64,000 bases of DNA, taken from the NCBI GenBank assembly GCA_965219935.1, contig CBDCOU010000003.1, forward strand, positions 1,674,001-1,738,000. The letters run 5' to 3'. Position 1 is the stretch's first letter; each line of letters opens with the position of its first letter. Positions 19,990 to 28,275 of the stretch are shown piece after piece. The notes beneath the pieces were generated by a model that did not search any database, was not told the origin of the DNA, and was given only the letters and a program-made list of their open reading frames with translations. The translations under genes and the position numbers were made by a program. This stretch comes from Bin34 sp965219935. GTDB taxonomy: Bacteria > Chloroflexota > Anaerolineae > Caldilineales > Caldilineaceae.

Positions 19990-20751
19990 ATGGCACTGAG
20001 CACCGCCCAGGAAGAATTTCTACAGTTGTTGGACCAGAATGCGGAGTTCCGGCAGCAGGTGCGCCAACGTGTCCTAAGCACCGAACTAATTGAGTTGCCG
20101 GAACAGTTCGCAACCTTTGGCAGTCACGTCAACGAATTCATCACCGAGCAGCGGGCAATCAATGCCCGCATCGACGAATTCGTCACCGAGCAGCGGGCAA
20201 CCAACGCCGAGCAGCGGGCAATCAACGCCCGCATCGACGAATTCGTCACCGAGCAGCGGGCAACCAACGCCGAGCAGCGAGAAGCCATTGCCCGCGTGGA
20301 CAATCGCCTAAAGGACCTCACCGACGACATCGGAACCCTCAAGGGCAGCGTGGTCAGCCGCGTCACGCGCGACCACGTCGAGACCATCCTCAGCCTGCTG
20401 GATCTGGAGTATGTCAACATTCTCCTGCGGCGCGACTTGGTCGCCATGCTGGGCCGGGCCACCGATATCCCCACCGGACACCGACAGAGCTTCTACCGGG
20501 CCGACTTGGTGTTGCAAGCCGTGGATGCCGACGGTGCCACCCACTATGTGGCAACCGAGGCCTCGTACACGGCCGACCGGCGGGACACTGATCGAGCCCT
20601 GCGCAACGCGGGTTTCCTGACCCGATGCACCGGCTGTCCGGCGCACGCCGTTGTTTCCAGTGTGGTAAACGACCGCGAAGTGCAGGCACTGGTGGATGCC
20701 GGTACGGTCCATTGGTACCGCCTGACGCAAAGAGACCTGAACCCGGAATAG
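19990..20751 (+). CDS. Coiled-coil protein with 21-residue repeats and a C-terminal nuclease-like domain
   Basis: 253 residues, cytosolic. Residues 45-110 are a coiled coil made of a 21-residue unit, RAINARIDEFVTEQRATNAE plus Q, present twice almost exactly at DNA level and once partially upstream. The C-terminal half (about 135-253) has RADLVLQAVDADGATHYVATE followed by ASYTADRRDTDRALRNAGFL, which resembles the Asp ... Glu-x-Ser core of PD-(D/E)XK-like proteins found with long coiled coils in GC-rich bacteria; this assignment is tentative. ATG at 19990 follows CAAGGGCC. No partner genes. Confidence 0.65.
   Translation: MALSTAQEEFLQLLDQNAEFRQQVRQRVLSTELIELPEQFATFGSHVNEFITEQRAINARIDEFVTEQRATNAEQRAINARIDEFVTEQRATNAEQREAIARVDNRLKDLTDDIGTLKGSVVSRVTRDHVETILSLLDLEYVNILLRRDLVAMLGRATDIPTGHRQSFYRADLVLQAVDADGATHYVATEASYTADRRDTDRALRNAGFLTRCTGCPAHAVVSSVVNDREVQALVDAGTVHWYRLTQRDLNPE
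20152..20277 (+). repeat. Two tandem 63-bp repeats inside the coiled-coil gene
   Basis: Units 20152-20214 and 20215-20277 differ at one position (AAT/AAC). A partial third copy precedes them (about 20131-20151). Each encodes 21 residues, three heptads of coiled coil, so copy-number change keeps the heptad phase. Confidence 0.9.
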
Positions 20752-21228
20752 CAGCTTGGCGCGGCAGCCGCGCCCGCCAGCCTGCCAGGTCCCCACTGAC
20801 CCTGATGCCTGGGTTGCAACAACCGAAAAAGTCAGCCCCAGCGTCCGGAAACTCCATGGCGAACATGATGGCTGCAGCCATACAAGCGGAGCCGGAAGAA
20901 GTTGGAAGTGTCCTGCAACAGTTGCCGCTTCGAGACATCCGTGTTGAGTACTACCGACGAGAAGGAGGCCAGACCTTCACGTTGACCAACCCAGTCGTGG
21001 ATCAGGGCGACATGGACACCCGCGGTCCCAAAAGAACGACAACAGCCACTTCCTGGAAAGTTGGAAGAAAATGGAAGTTGGTATAGCAAGCCCGTAGGAA
21101 AGTCGCCGCCGAGCGGTTAACCAACGAAGGCCAGTGGACAGTCGTATTGGGAGTCGGAATTAACCGAAGCCGGTGGCGACGCGTCCAGTTGATGGTCCGG
21201 TACAGCGCCCATCGACCTGCACATTGGA
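20752..21228. other. Intergenic region without a supported gene
   Basis: About 475 bp between the coiled-coil gene and the epimerase gene (opposite strands, tail to tail). One frame (about 20804-21086, plus) is open but matches nothing I know and has no ribosome-binding site. Confidence 0.35.
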
Positions 21229-21660
21229 TCAATCCGGTTGCAGCAACTCGATCATCACCCCATGGGCGGCCTTTGGATGAATGAACACAACCGGCCCGAA
21301 CAGGCCCTGCACCGGTTGCATGTCGGTGAGTTGCACGCCGGATGCGACCAGTTCGACGATCGCAGCATCCAGGTCCGCGACCGTATAGCAAAGATGATGC
21401 ATGCCGGGTCCCCGCTTCGTCAGGAACCTGCCGACCGCACTGTCCTCGGACCGGGGAATCAGCACCTCAATCAGTTCGGCCCCCTTGCCGAAGACGAGTG
21501 CCTCCAACCGCTGGGACGGCACGTCGTCAACATGGGACAACTCGTACCCGAGCAGATCCCGGTACAGGGACACCACCGCCGACCTGTCGCTGGCAGCCAG
21601 ACCAACGTGGTGCAGTGCACCCAGCCCGGACACCGTTTTGAACACGGAAGCTTCAGCCAT
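21229..21660 (-). CDS. mce: Methylmalonyl-CoA epimerase (VOC family)
   Basis: 143 residues, usual length. It converts (S)- to (R)-methylmalonyl-CoA, feeding or draining the mutase encoded just upstream. Glyoxalase-fold signatures: GLGALHHVGLAASD with the metal His, PGMHHLCYTVADLDAAI with the second His, and FIHPKAAHGVMIELLQP with the C-terminal Glu. The start is 8 bp after the mutase stop, so the two are co-translated parts of one operon for propionate or odd-chain metabolism. Confidence 0.93.
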   Translation of the reverse strand: MAEASVFKTVSGLGALHHVGLAASDRSAVVSLYRDLLGYELSHVDDVPSQRLEALVFGKGAELIEVLIPRSEDSAVGRFLTKRGPGMHHLCYTVADLDAAIVELVASGVQLTDMQPVQGLFGPVVFIHPKAAHGVMIELLQPD

Positions 21661-21668
21661 GAAGCACC

Positions 21669-23315
21669 CTAAATCCAGCTTTGGGCCTGGTATTCGCCCC
21701 AGCCCGAACGCAGTTCATCACAAATCTCGCCCACGGTGCCCCCGGCCTGCACCGCCGACAGGATCGGGGGCATCAGATTCCCATCCGGAGACTCGGCTAC
21801 CGCCCGGACCCGCTTCAGGGCCTCAATGACGGCGGACCGGTCGCGCCGCGACCGGTGGGTCCGGACCTGTGAGCGCCGGTCTGCCTGCACCTTCTCATTC
21901 ACACGCAGCAGGTTCAAGTCTGCGACCTCGTCTTCCCGGCTGTCGCGAAACGCGTTGACACCCACAATCACTTCCTCGCCGGCATCCACAGCCCGTTGCG
22001 TTCTGACGGCGGCCTCTTGAATCTCGAGCTGCATGAAACCGCTCTCCACGGCCGCCAGCGTTCCGCCGAGTTCGTCAATGCGGTCCAGGTAGGCGGATGC
22101 CGTCTGCTCAATCTCGTCGGTCAGTTGCTCCACGTACCACGACCCTCCCAGCGGATCCACGGTGTCCGCGACACCGCTTTCGTGAGCCAGGATTTGTTGC
22201 GTGCGCAGGGCGGTGGAGGCACTTTCGGCATTGGGCAGGGCCAGCGCTTCATCCTTGGAATTGGTATGCAGACTCTGCGTGCCCCCCAGAACTGCCGCCA
22301 GGGCCTGGACGGTCACCCGCACGATGTTGTTGGCCGGCTGCTGGGCCGTCAGGGTACTGCCTCCGGTCTGGGTGTGGAAGCGCAACCGCCAACTACGGGG
22401 ATTCTCGGCCCCGTAGCCGTACCGCATGATGCGGGCCCACAACCGGCGTGCCGCCCTGAACTTGGCCACCTCCTCCAACAGGTTGTTGTGGGCATTGAAG
22501 AAGAAGCTCAGGCGGCCCGCAAAGGCATCCACGGGCAGACCCGCCCGGAGGACGGAATCCACATAGGCCTTGGCGTGGGCAAAGGTGAACGCAACCTCCT
22601 GGGCCGCCGTGCTGCCGGCTTCCCGGATGTGATAGCCGCTGATGGAAATCGGGTTGAAGCGCGGCATCTCGCCCTGACACCACCGAATCAGATCGGTGGC
22701 CAGGCGCAGGGACGGAGCCGGCGGAAAAATGTAGGTGCCGCGCGCCACATACTCCTTGAGAATGTCATTCTGGACCGTCCCGGTCAGGCTGGCGAGGGAA
22801 AGGTTCCGCTCCAGGGCAACCGCCGCCAGCATGGCCAACAGGATTGCCGCCGGCGCGTTGATGGTCATGCTGAGACTGATCCGGTCCAGCGGGATGTCCC
22901 TCAACAGAACATCCATGTCCTGCCATGAACAAATCGACACACCCGACTTGCCGACTTCGCCCTCGGCCCATTCACTGTCGGCATCAAAACCCATCTGCGT
23001 GGGCAGGTCGAAGGCGGTGGACAGGCCCGACTGCCCCTGGTCCAGCAAGTCCCGGAAGCGCCGGTTGCTGTCCTCGGCCGTGCCGAAACCGGCATATTGG
23101 CGCATGGTCCACAGGCGTCCCCGATACATGTCCGGGTGAATACCGCGGGTAAAGGGGTATGCACCAGGCTGGCCCAACCTGCCTGCATACGGCTCCTGTG
23201 CCTGCTCGGCTTCGGGAGGACCGTACAGACGCGCAACGGGCCGACGGTCCGATGTTGTGGGCTCGCGCTTCCGTTTCTTGTGCGCCGTGTTTTCGGGACC
23301 GGGGTGGGCACTCAT
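21669..23315 (-). CDS. mcmA: Methylmalonyl-CoA mutase large subunit (catalytic part, no B12 domain)
   Basis: 548 residues. It interconverts methylmalonyl-CoA and succinyl-CoA with adenosylcobalamin. Signatures: RGIHPDMYRGRLWTMRQYAG, GLSTAFDLPTQMGFDADS, SLTGTVQNDILKEYVARGTY, FNPISISGYHIREAGSTAAQ and RLRFHTQTGGSTLTAQQPAN. The product ends after the substrate-binding barrel; the cobalamin-binding DxHxxG domain is missing, as in two-part mutases, and no small-subunit gene is in the window. The longer open frame to 23552 runs antisense through recR; ATG 23315 is chosen. It lies between recR and mce in the dnaX operon. Confidence 0.93.
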   Translation of the reverse strand: MSAHPGPENTAHKKRKREPTTSDRRPVARLYGPPEAEQAQEPYAGRLGQPGAYPFTRGIHPDMYRGRLWTMRQYAGFGTAEDSNRRFRDLLDQGQSGLSTAFDLPTQMGFDADSEWAEGEVGKSGVSICSWQDMDVLLRDIPLDRISLSMTINAPAAILLAMLAAVALERNLSLASLTGTVQNDILKEYVARGTYIFPPAPSLRLATDLIRWCQGEMPRFNPISISGYHIREAGSTAAQEVAFTFAHAKAYVDSVLRAGLPVDAFAGRLSFFFNAHNNLLEEVAKFRAARRLWARIMRYGYGAENPRSWRLRFHTQTGGSTLTAQQPANNIVRVTVQALAAVLGGTQSLHTNSKDEALALPNAESASTALRTQQILAHESGVADTVDPLGGSWYVEQLTDEIEQTASAYLDRIDELGGTLAAVESGFMQLEIQEAAVRTQRAVDAGEEVIVGVNAFRDSREDEVADLNLLRVNEKVQADRRSQVRTHRSRRDRSAVIEALKRVRAVAESPDGNLMPPILSAVQAGGTVGEICDELRSGWGEYQAQSWI

Positions 23316-23373
23316 GCGCACTGCCTTTGCGACGCGGCACGGATTCCTGTCGCCGACGGTGGCGGTCTGCCGC

Positions 23374-23988
23374 TCACAGTATGCGACGCCCTTCCAGCGC
23401 AAACCGAAACGACACGTCGTCGGCGTACTCCAGGTCACTGCCGGCGGCCAGGCCGCGGGCCAGTTGGGAAACCTTGATCGGATGGTCCCGGAGTTCGTCC
23501 GCAATCCACTGGGCCGTCGCCTGGCCCGGCAGATCCGGACTGGTGGCCACAATCACTTCCCGCACCTCGGCCTCTCCGCCAACCTCCAGGCGCCGCCACA
23601 GTTCCTTGAGGCGAATGTCCTCGGGCCCGCGCCCGTCAAGGGGGGAAAGGGTTCCGTGCAGCACGTGATAGAGGCCGTTGAACTGTCCCATCCGGTCAAT
23701 CACCGACACAATCTGGGGCTCTTCAACCACGCAGATGACGCTGCGGTCCCGATCCCGGGACGAACACAGGCCACATGGCTGGGTGTCGCAGATGTTGCAG
23801 CAGATGCGGCACAGTTCGGTCTCCGCCTGGAGACGCATCAGAAGATCCCCCAGTTCCCGCGGCAGGTGCTCCGGCGCCTGCAGCAGGAAATACGCCAGGC
23901 GCTGTGCGCTCCGGGGACCGATCCCCGGAAGCCGGGACAGGCTGGCAATGGTGTCCGTAACGATTCCGGGCAGAAGGTCCGAGGACAT
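23374..23988 (-). CDS. recR: Recombination mediator RecR
   Basis: 204 residues, usual length. With RecO it helps load RecA at gaps. Helix-hairpin-helix LSRLPGIGPRSAQRLAYFLL at the N-terminus, a C4 zinc finger (CRICCNICD ... CGLC, residues about 59-74), then a Toprim domain (ICVVEEPQIVSVIDRMGQF ... LHGTLSPLDGRGPEDI). It follows ybaB by 14 bp, the classic dnaX-ybaB-recR order. Confidence 0.96.
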   Translation of the reverse strand: MSSDLLPGIVTDTIASLSRLPGIGPRSAQRLAYFLLQAPEHLPRELGDLLMRLQAETELCRICCNICDTQPCGLCSSRDRDRSVICVVEEPQIVSVIDRMGQFNGLYHVLHGTLSPLDGRGPEDIRLKELWRRLEVGGEAEVREVIVATSPDLPGQATAQWIADELRDHPIKVSQLARGLAAGSDLEYADDVSFRFALEGRRIL

Positions 23989-24002
23989 GGCCGAATACAG
24001 GA

Positions 24003-24392
24003 CTAGCCCAACAGGCCGGGCGGCAGGTTGAGGCCCTTGGACATCTTGTCGACCATGGCACTCCGCGCCGTCTCGAGCTGGTTGTACAGGTCGTTGAAGG
24101 CGGCCATGATCAGGTCCTGGACGAATTCCGGATCGTCCGGATCCAGGATCTCCGGCTTGATCTCGATGGACTTCACTTGGAAGTTGCCGTTGGCCACCAC
24201 GGTCACCATGCCGCCCCCGGACGTGGCCGTGAATTCCTGATCCGAGATGTCGTTCTCGGCCATCTCCTCCTGGTACTGCTGCATTTGACGCATCAGATCC
24301 TGCTGGCTGACGCCTCCAAAGTTGCCGCCCATGCCGCCTCCGGGAATTCCCTGTCGGCGCTGGCTGCGACTTCGTTTGGTCTTGCGGGGCAT
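24003..24392 (-). CDS. ybaB: YbaB/EbfC-family nucleoid-associated protein
   Basis: 129 residues, a small DNA-binding dimer. The core QQDLMRQMQQYQEEMAENDI and GGGMVTVVANGNFQVKSIEI, then DDPEFVQDLIMAAFNDLYNQ, matches the family. The N-terminus is extended by a basic, Gly-rich stretch (MPRKTKRSRSQRRQGIPGGG). The ATG at 24392 is 4 bp after the dnaX stop; earlier codons of the open frame overlap dnaX. Confidence 0.93.
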   Translation of the reverse strand: MPRKTKRSRSQRRQGIPGGGMGGNFGGVSQQDLMRQMQQYQEEMAENDISDQEFTATSGGGMVTVVANGNFQVKSIEIKPEILDPDDPEFVQDLIMAAFNDLYNQLETARSAMVDKMSKGLNLPPGLLG

Positions 24393-24396
24393 GGTG

Positions 24397-26139
24397 CTAC
24401 TCCGAGTTGTGTGATTGCTGCATGCGGGCCAGCAAGGCAACGACCTCCCGCTGGTCCAGTTCGGTTGCGCCGACTTTGTCTTTCATGTATGCGCCGATTT
24501 CGTCAATCATGGTTTGGGAAAGCGTACCGGTGTCGGGTACAGGCGGTGCTTCCGACCCGCCCCAACCGGTGCTCGGTCTGCGAATCATGACATCGTCGCC
24601 GTATTGACACTCCAAAGTGGTGTCGTCGCCGGCATAGTCGCGCATCTTCTCGTGAAACCATTCACTGGCGCGTGCCAGGTTGCTGTCCGCTTCAGAGGCA
24701 AACAGGACATGGACGCAGTTGTCGACTACGCGCAATCCCTTGATCTGGCGCAGGGCGTTGCGCAGCCGATCGCTCCCATGCTTCTTGGCAAGCTCCCAGA
24801 TCTTTTCCTCCGCCCAACGCTTGCGCATCCTGGCCAGTACCTTGCGCTCGCGCTCCGTCTCGGGCACGCGGCTGCCGGGCCGTGACCGATCCGGGTCCGT
24901 TCGGGCCGGCACGGCCTGGGTGCGGGCACCGTTCGCCGGCGGTGCCGGTGTCGGTGCCGGAGCTGTCCTCTTCGGTTGTGGTGCCGGAGCCTGTGCGGGA
25001 ACCGCCTCGCGCGCGGGTGGCGGCATGGGCCTGGCCGGACCGTCGATAGCCTGCACCAGGGCGATTTCGATCAGGATTTGCGGATGCTGGGTCTGGCCCA
25101 GCGGCTGCTGCGATGCCCCCATGCGGGACAACGTGTCCAGAAACAGGGAAAGCGCGTGCAGCGTGTGCGCCTCGGGCCAGCGTTCCGCCCATCCCCGAAT
25201 CACCTTGGCCTGGTCGCGCGACACCTCATCGAGAGATGAGCCGGTCCGATCCATCTGCATTCGGAAGACCCAGCGCAGCTGCGTCACCAGTTGCTTGAGA
25301 AACTCGGGCAGGCTGCGACCCTGCTCGACCACGGATTCGAGCACCTCCAGTCCCCGCTGCTTGTCTCCTGCCACCAGGCTGTCGATGAAGGAGTTGATGG
25401 CCTGGATGTCCGACAGCCCCAGCATGGACTGCACCAGTTCCAGGGACACGGTGTCGTGGCCGAAGCTCACGACCTGGTCCAGCAGGCCAATGGCATCCCG
25501 CATGCCGCCCTGGGCGCTGTCGGCAATCATTGACAGAGCCGCCTCCTCGACGTCACAGCCCTCTTCCTTGGCAATGGTCGCCAGATGAGCCTCGATCTCG
25601 GAGGATCCAATCCGCCTGAAGTCGAAGCGCTGGCACCGGCTGATCACGGTCGCCGGGATCTTGTGCACCTCGGTCGTGGCCAACATGAAGTACGCGTGCG
25701 GCGGAGGTTCCTCCAGCGTCTTGAGCAGCGCGTTGAACGCGCTCTGGCTCAGCATGTGAACTTCGTCGATGATGAAGATCTTGACCTCGCCCTCGGTTGG
25801 CGTGGATTGCACCTGGTGCCGCAGTTCGCGCACGTCCTCGACGCCGTTGTTGCTGGCGGCGTCGATTTCATTCAGGTCGAGGTAGCTGGAGTTGTCAATC
25901 GCCCTGCAGGCCGGACACGCTCCGCAGGGCCGCGCGTCTCCCTCGCCCACGCAGCAAAGGGCCTTGGCCAACAGGCGCGCGGTGCTGGTCTTGCCGGTGC
26001 CCCGAGGACCGTTGAACAGGTAGGCTTGGGCGACGCGCCCGGTCTCGAGCGCGTTCTCCAGCGTCCGCACGATGTGCGGCTGGCCCACGAGCTCGGCGAA
26101 ACTTTTGCTCCGCCACTTGCGATACAATGCCTTCGCCAC
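24397..26139 (-). CDS. dnaX: DNA polymerase III subunit gamma/tau
   Basis: 580 residues. It is the clamp-loader ATPase of the replisome. Start MAKALYRKWRSKSFAELVGQ; Walker A FNGPRGTGKTSTARLLAKAL; a zinc module (CVGEGDARPCGACPAC); Walker B IFIIDEVHML; the SRC-like motif ISRCQRFDF. After the lid and collar domains (to about 365) comes a Pro/Ala-rich linker (360-410), then a C-terminal domain that would contact DnaE or DnaB. The 3' neighbours ybaB and recR follow within 20 bp. I see no clear frameshift site for a short gamma form. Confidence 0.95.
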   Translation of the reverse strand: MAKALYRKWRSKSFAELVGQPHIVRTLENALETGRVAQAYLFNGPRGTGKTSTARLLAKALCCVGEGDARPCGACPACRAIDNSSYLDLNEIDAASNNGVEDVRELRHQVQSTPTEGEVKIFIIDEVHMLSQSAFNALLKTLEEPPPHAYFMLATTEVHKIPATVISRCQRFDFRRIGSSEIEAHLATIAKEEGCDVEEAALSMIADSAQGGMRDAIGLLDQVVSFGHDTVSLELVQSMLGLSDIQAINSFIDSLVAGDKQRGLEVLESVVEQGRSLPEFLKQLVTQLRWVFRMQMDRTGSSLDEVSRDQAKVIRGWAERWPEAHTLHALSLFLDTLSRMGASQQPLGQTQHPQILIEIALVQAIDGPARPMPPPAREAVPAQAPAPQPKRTAPAPTPAPPANGARTQAVPARTDPDRSRPGSRVPETERERKVLARMRKRWAEEKIWELAKKHGSDRLRNALRQIKGLRVVDNCVHVLFASEADSNLARASEWFHEKMRDYAGDDTTLECQYGDDVMIRRPSTGWGGSEAPPVPDTGTLSQTMIDEIGAYMKDKVGATELDQREVVALLARMQQSHNSE

Positions 26140-26192
26140 TGCGGTTGCCTTCAGTCTTGAATGCGATGCAGACTCCGGCCCACATCCCGGAA

Positions 26193-26236
26193 TTGGCGGA
26201 AAGTACTGTTATTGTAGATTTTTTGTTTCAAACAAA
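26193..26236 (+). promoter_or_regulatory. Promoter-like boxes with a palindrome at the start point
   Basis: TTGGCG (26193-26198), 16-bp spacer, TAGATT (26215-26220), then the exact palindrome TTTGTTT-C-AAACAAA (26222-26236) where transcription would start. It lies in a short AT-rich gap between dnaX (minus) and the small membrane protein gene (plus). A repressor site is a reasonable guess. Confidence 0.4.
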
Positions 26237-26271
26237 CAACCGGCGGATTGCCGAACCTCCAGGTGAAATCC

Positions 26272-26496
26272 ATGACGCGCAAGAAGGGCATCGTGCTTGG
26301 CGGAGGCCTTCTGATACTGGCGGTCCTAATGGCCGTAATGGTGGTCTCCACCAATATAAATCAGGTGAGTGCAGAGGAAAACGTACCGACGGACACCGTC
26401 GGCGAGCAAACCACACTGTCCGGCGGCAACGACTGCCTCTGCAACATTACGCAATACGCCGGCGACAACGAGCAGGAATCCCCCAACCGGGAGTAA
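26272..26496 (+). CDS. Small exported or membrane protein, unknown
   Basis: 74 residues. A basic start (MTRKKG) and a single hydrophobic segment (IVLGGGLLILAVLMAVMVV) form a signal peptide or membrane anchor. The remaining about 45 residues are polar and acidic with a CLC pair (GGNDCLCNITQYAGDNEQE). The ribosome-binding site CCAGGTG sits 8 bp before the ATG. Divergent from dnaX, with its own promoter-like region. I recognise no family; the codon use and clean start argue that it is real. Confidence 0.5.
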   Translation: MTRKKGIVLGGGLLILAVLMAVMVVSTNINQVSAEENVPTDTVGEQTTLSGGNDCLCNITQYAGDNEQESPNRE

Positions 26497-26550
26497 GGCC
26501 GCCGGGCATCCCCGAATGGCACGGCGGGATGTTGGAAGCACCCCGCCCGG

Positions 26551-27639
26551 TTAGCCGTACACCTTGACCGCCTCCGGGTCGCCGGCGGGACCGGCCTGCA
26601 GGGCCGCCCCAATCTCGGAGACAACCCGTTCGACATCCCCTGCGTCCACGTCGCAGTGCAGAACGGCGCGCATGGTAGTCTGGTTGATGGGATTCATCAA
26701 AATCCCCCGCTCCTGCAAACTGGCCGCCAGCTGCACCGGACTCATGTCGGCATCGGTGACCTTGAAATACACGATGTTGGTGGATACATCGGCGGGATCG
26801 ATGCCGTCCGTGGCCTGAAGGCCCCGGGCCAGTTGCTGTGCGTTGGCGTGGTCGTCCGCCAGCCGTTCCACCATCTCCGACAGGCTTACCACGCCGGCAG
26901 CCGCAATGATGCCGGCCTGGCGCATCCCGCCGCCCACCACCTTGCGCATGCGCCGGGCCCGTTGGATGAATGCGGCCGATCCGGCCACCACGGACCCGAC
27001 CGGCGAGGCCAGCCCCTTGCTCAAACAGCAGCTGACACTGTCGGCCTTGGCTGCCAGATCCGCCGGTGCCAGGTTCAGGGCCACCGCGGCATTCCACAGG
27101 CGGGCACCGTCCATGTGCACGGCCAGACCCCGACTGTGCGCAAGGTCCTTCACCTCGTCCAGCCAGGCCACCGGTAGCGGCCGGCCGTTGCAGCGGTTGT
27201 GGGTGTTCTCCACACAAATCAGACGTGTAACCGGAAAGTGCGAGTCGTCGCCGCGGATGGCACCTGCGATTTCGGCCAGGTCCAGCGTACCGTCCGCCTG
27301 GCTCGGCAGGGGGTGTGGATGAATGCCGCCCAAAGCTGCCGAACCGCCCTGCTCGTACAGGAAGATGTGGTTCATGCTGCCGACGATCAGTTCGTCGCCG
27401 CGCCCGCAGTGGGCCATGATGCTGATCAGGTTGCCCATGGTCCCGCTGGACACGAAGACCGCGGCCTCCTTGCCCAGGATTTGGGCCGCCATCTCCTCCA
27501 GGCGGTTGACAGTCGGATCCTCGCCATAGACGTCGTCGCCCAGCGGGGCGTTTGCCATCGCTTCGCGCATGGCGACGGTGGGCATCGTCACCGTGTCCGA
27601 ACGCATGTCGATTACGGGTTGCCCATTGACCTCGGCCAT
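26551..27639 (-). CDS. ltaE: Low-specificity L-threonine aldolase
   Basis: 362 residues, PLP fold-type I. It cleaves L-threonine/allo-threonine to glycine and acetaldehyde. Signatures: MRSDTVTMPTVAMREAMANA and GDDVYGEDPTVNRLEE at the N-terminus, HIFLYEQGGSAALGG, GLAVHMDGARLWNAAVAL (Asp binding the pyridine N) and the Schiff-base Lys in CCLSKGLASPVGS. The open frame runs back to 28098 antisense-like through hisB; the ATG at 27639 is right for the family. It is the last gene of the cmk-E1-nudix-his block, 29 bp after hisB. Confidence 0.93.
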   Translation of the reverse strand: MAEVNGQPVIDMRSDTVTMPTVAMREAMANAPLGDDVYGEDPTVNRLEEMAAQILGKEAAVFVSSGTMGNLISIMAHCGRGDELIVGSMNHIFLYEQGGSAALGGIHPHPLPSQADGTLDLAEIAGAIRGDDSHFPVTRLICVENTHNRCNGRPLPVAWLDEVKDLAHSRGLAVHMDGARLWNAAVALNLAPADLAAKADSVSCCLSKGLASPVGSVVAGSAAFIQRARRMRKVVGGGMRQAGIIAAAGVVSLSEMVERLADDHANAQQLARGLQATDGIDPADVSTNIVYFKVTDADMSPVQLAASLQERGILMNPINQTTMRAVLHCDVDAGDVERVVSEIGAALQAGPAGDPEAVKVYG

Positions 27640-27668
27640 CTGTCTGTCCTCGTTGGGTTTGGATTGGT

Positions 27669-28271
27669 TCAGTTGTTGAGACGGCCCTTGGTACTGGGTA
27701 CGCCCGACCGCCTGCCATCCTTGCGCGTCGCCTGATCCAGGGCCCGGGCCAGGGCCTTGAACACGGCCTCCACCCGATGGTGATCGTTGTGGCCGTACAG
27801 GATTTCGGCATGCAGGTTCATGCCGGCATGGAATGCCAGCGATTCGAGCAGGTGCGGCACCAGGTCCGTGCTCAGGGCCCCCACCCGGGAACCGGTGAAT
27901 TCTCCCCGGAACACGCAGTAGGGTCGTCCCGACAGGTCCACCGCCACGCGGGCCAGGGTTTCGTCCATGGGCACGTAGCTGTGGGCCGTGCGCACAATGC
28001 CCGCCTTGTCGCCCAAGGCCTGCGCCAGAGCCTGCCCCAGGCAAATCATGACGTCCTCGGCAGAGTGGTGCTCGTCGATTTCGAGGTCCCCGTCGCACTT
28101 GGCGGACAGGTCGAACAGACCATGGTGCGCAAACAGGGTCAGCATGTGGTCGAGCATGCCAATGCCCGTCGTCACATCGGAGACACCGGACCCATCAAGA
28201 TCCAGGGACAGTTCGATGCGGGTCTCGGAAGTGTGTCGCTTGATGGATGCCTGCCGTGATTCAACTCGCAT
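27669..28271 (-). CDS. hisB: Imidazoleglycerol-phosphate dehydratase
   Basis: 200 residues, histidine biosynthesis step 6, Mn-dependent. Signatures: GIGMLDHMLTLFAHHGLFDL and DLEIDEHHSAEDVMICLGQA (the DEHH metal site), then the second HN-DHHRVEAVFKALARAL near the C-terminus. It is a monofunctional dehydratase without the phosphatase part of enteric HisB. It starts 4 bp after hisC. Confidence 0.97.
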   Translation of the reverse strand: MRVESRQASIKRHTSETRIELSLDLDGSGVSDVTTGIGMLDHMLTLFAHHGLFDLSAKCDGDLEIDEHHSAEDVMICLGQALAQALGDKAGIVRTAHSYVPMDETLARVAVDLSGRPYCVFRGEFTGSRVGALSTDLVPHLLESLAFHAGMNLHAEILYGHNDHHRVEAVFKALARALDQATRKDGRRSGVPSTKGRLNN

Positions 28272-28275
28272 GGCT

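Noticed and set aside
20804..21086. Open frame of about 94 codons between the coiled-coil and epimerase genes
   Set aside because: No ribosome-binding site, no family resemblance, atypical composition.
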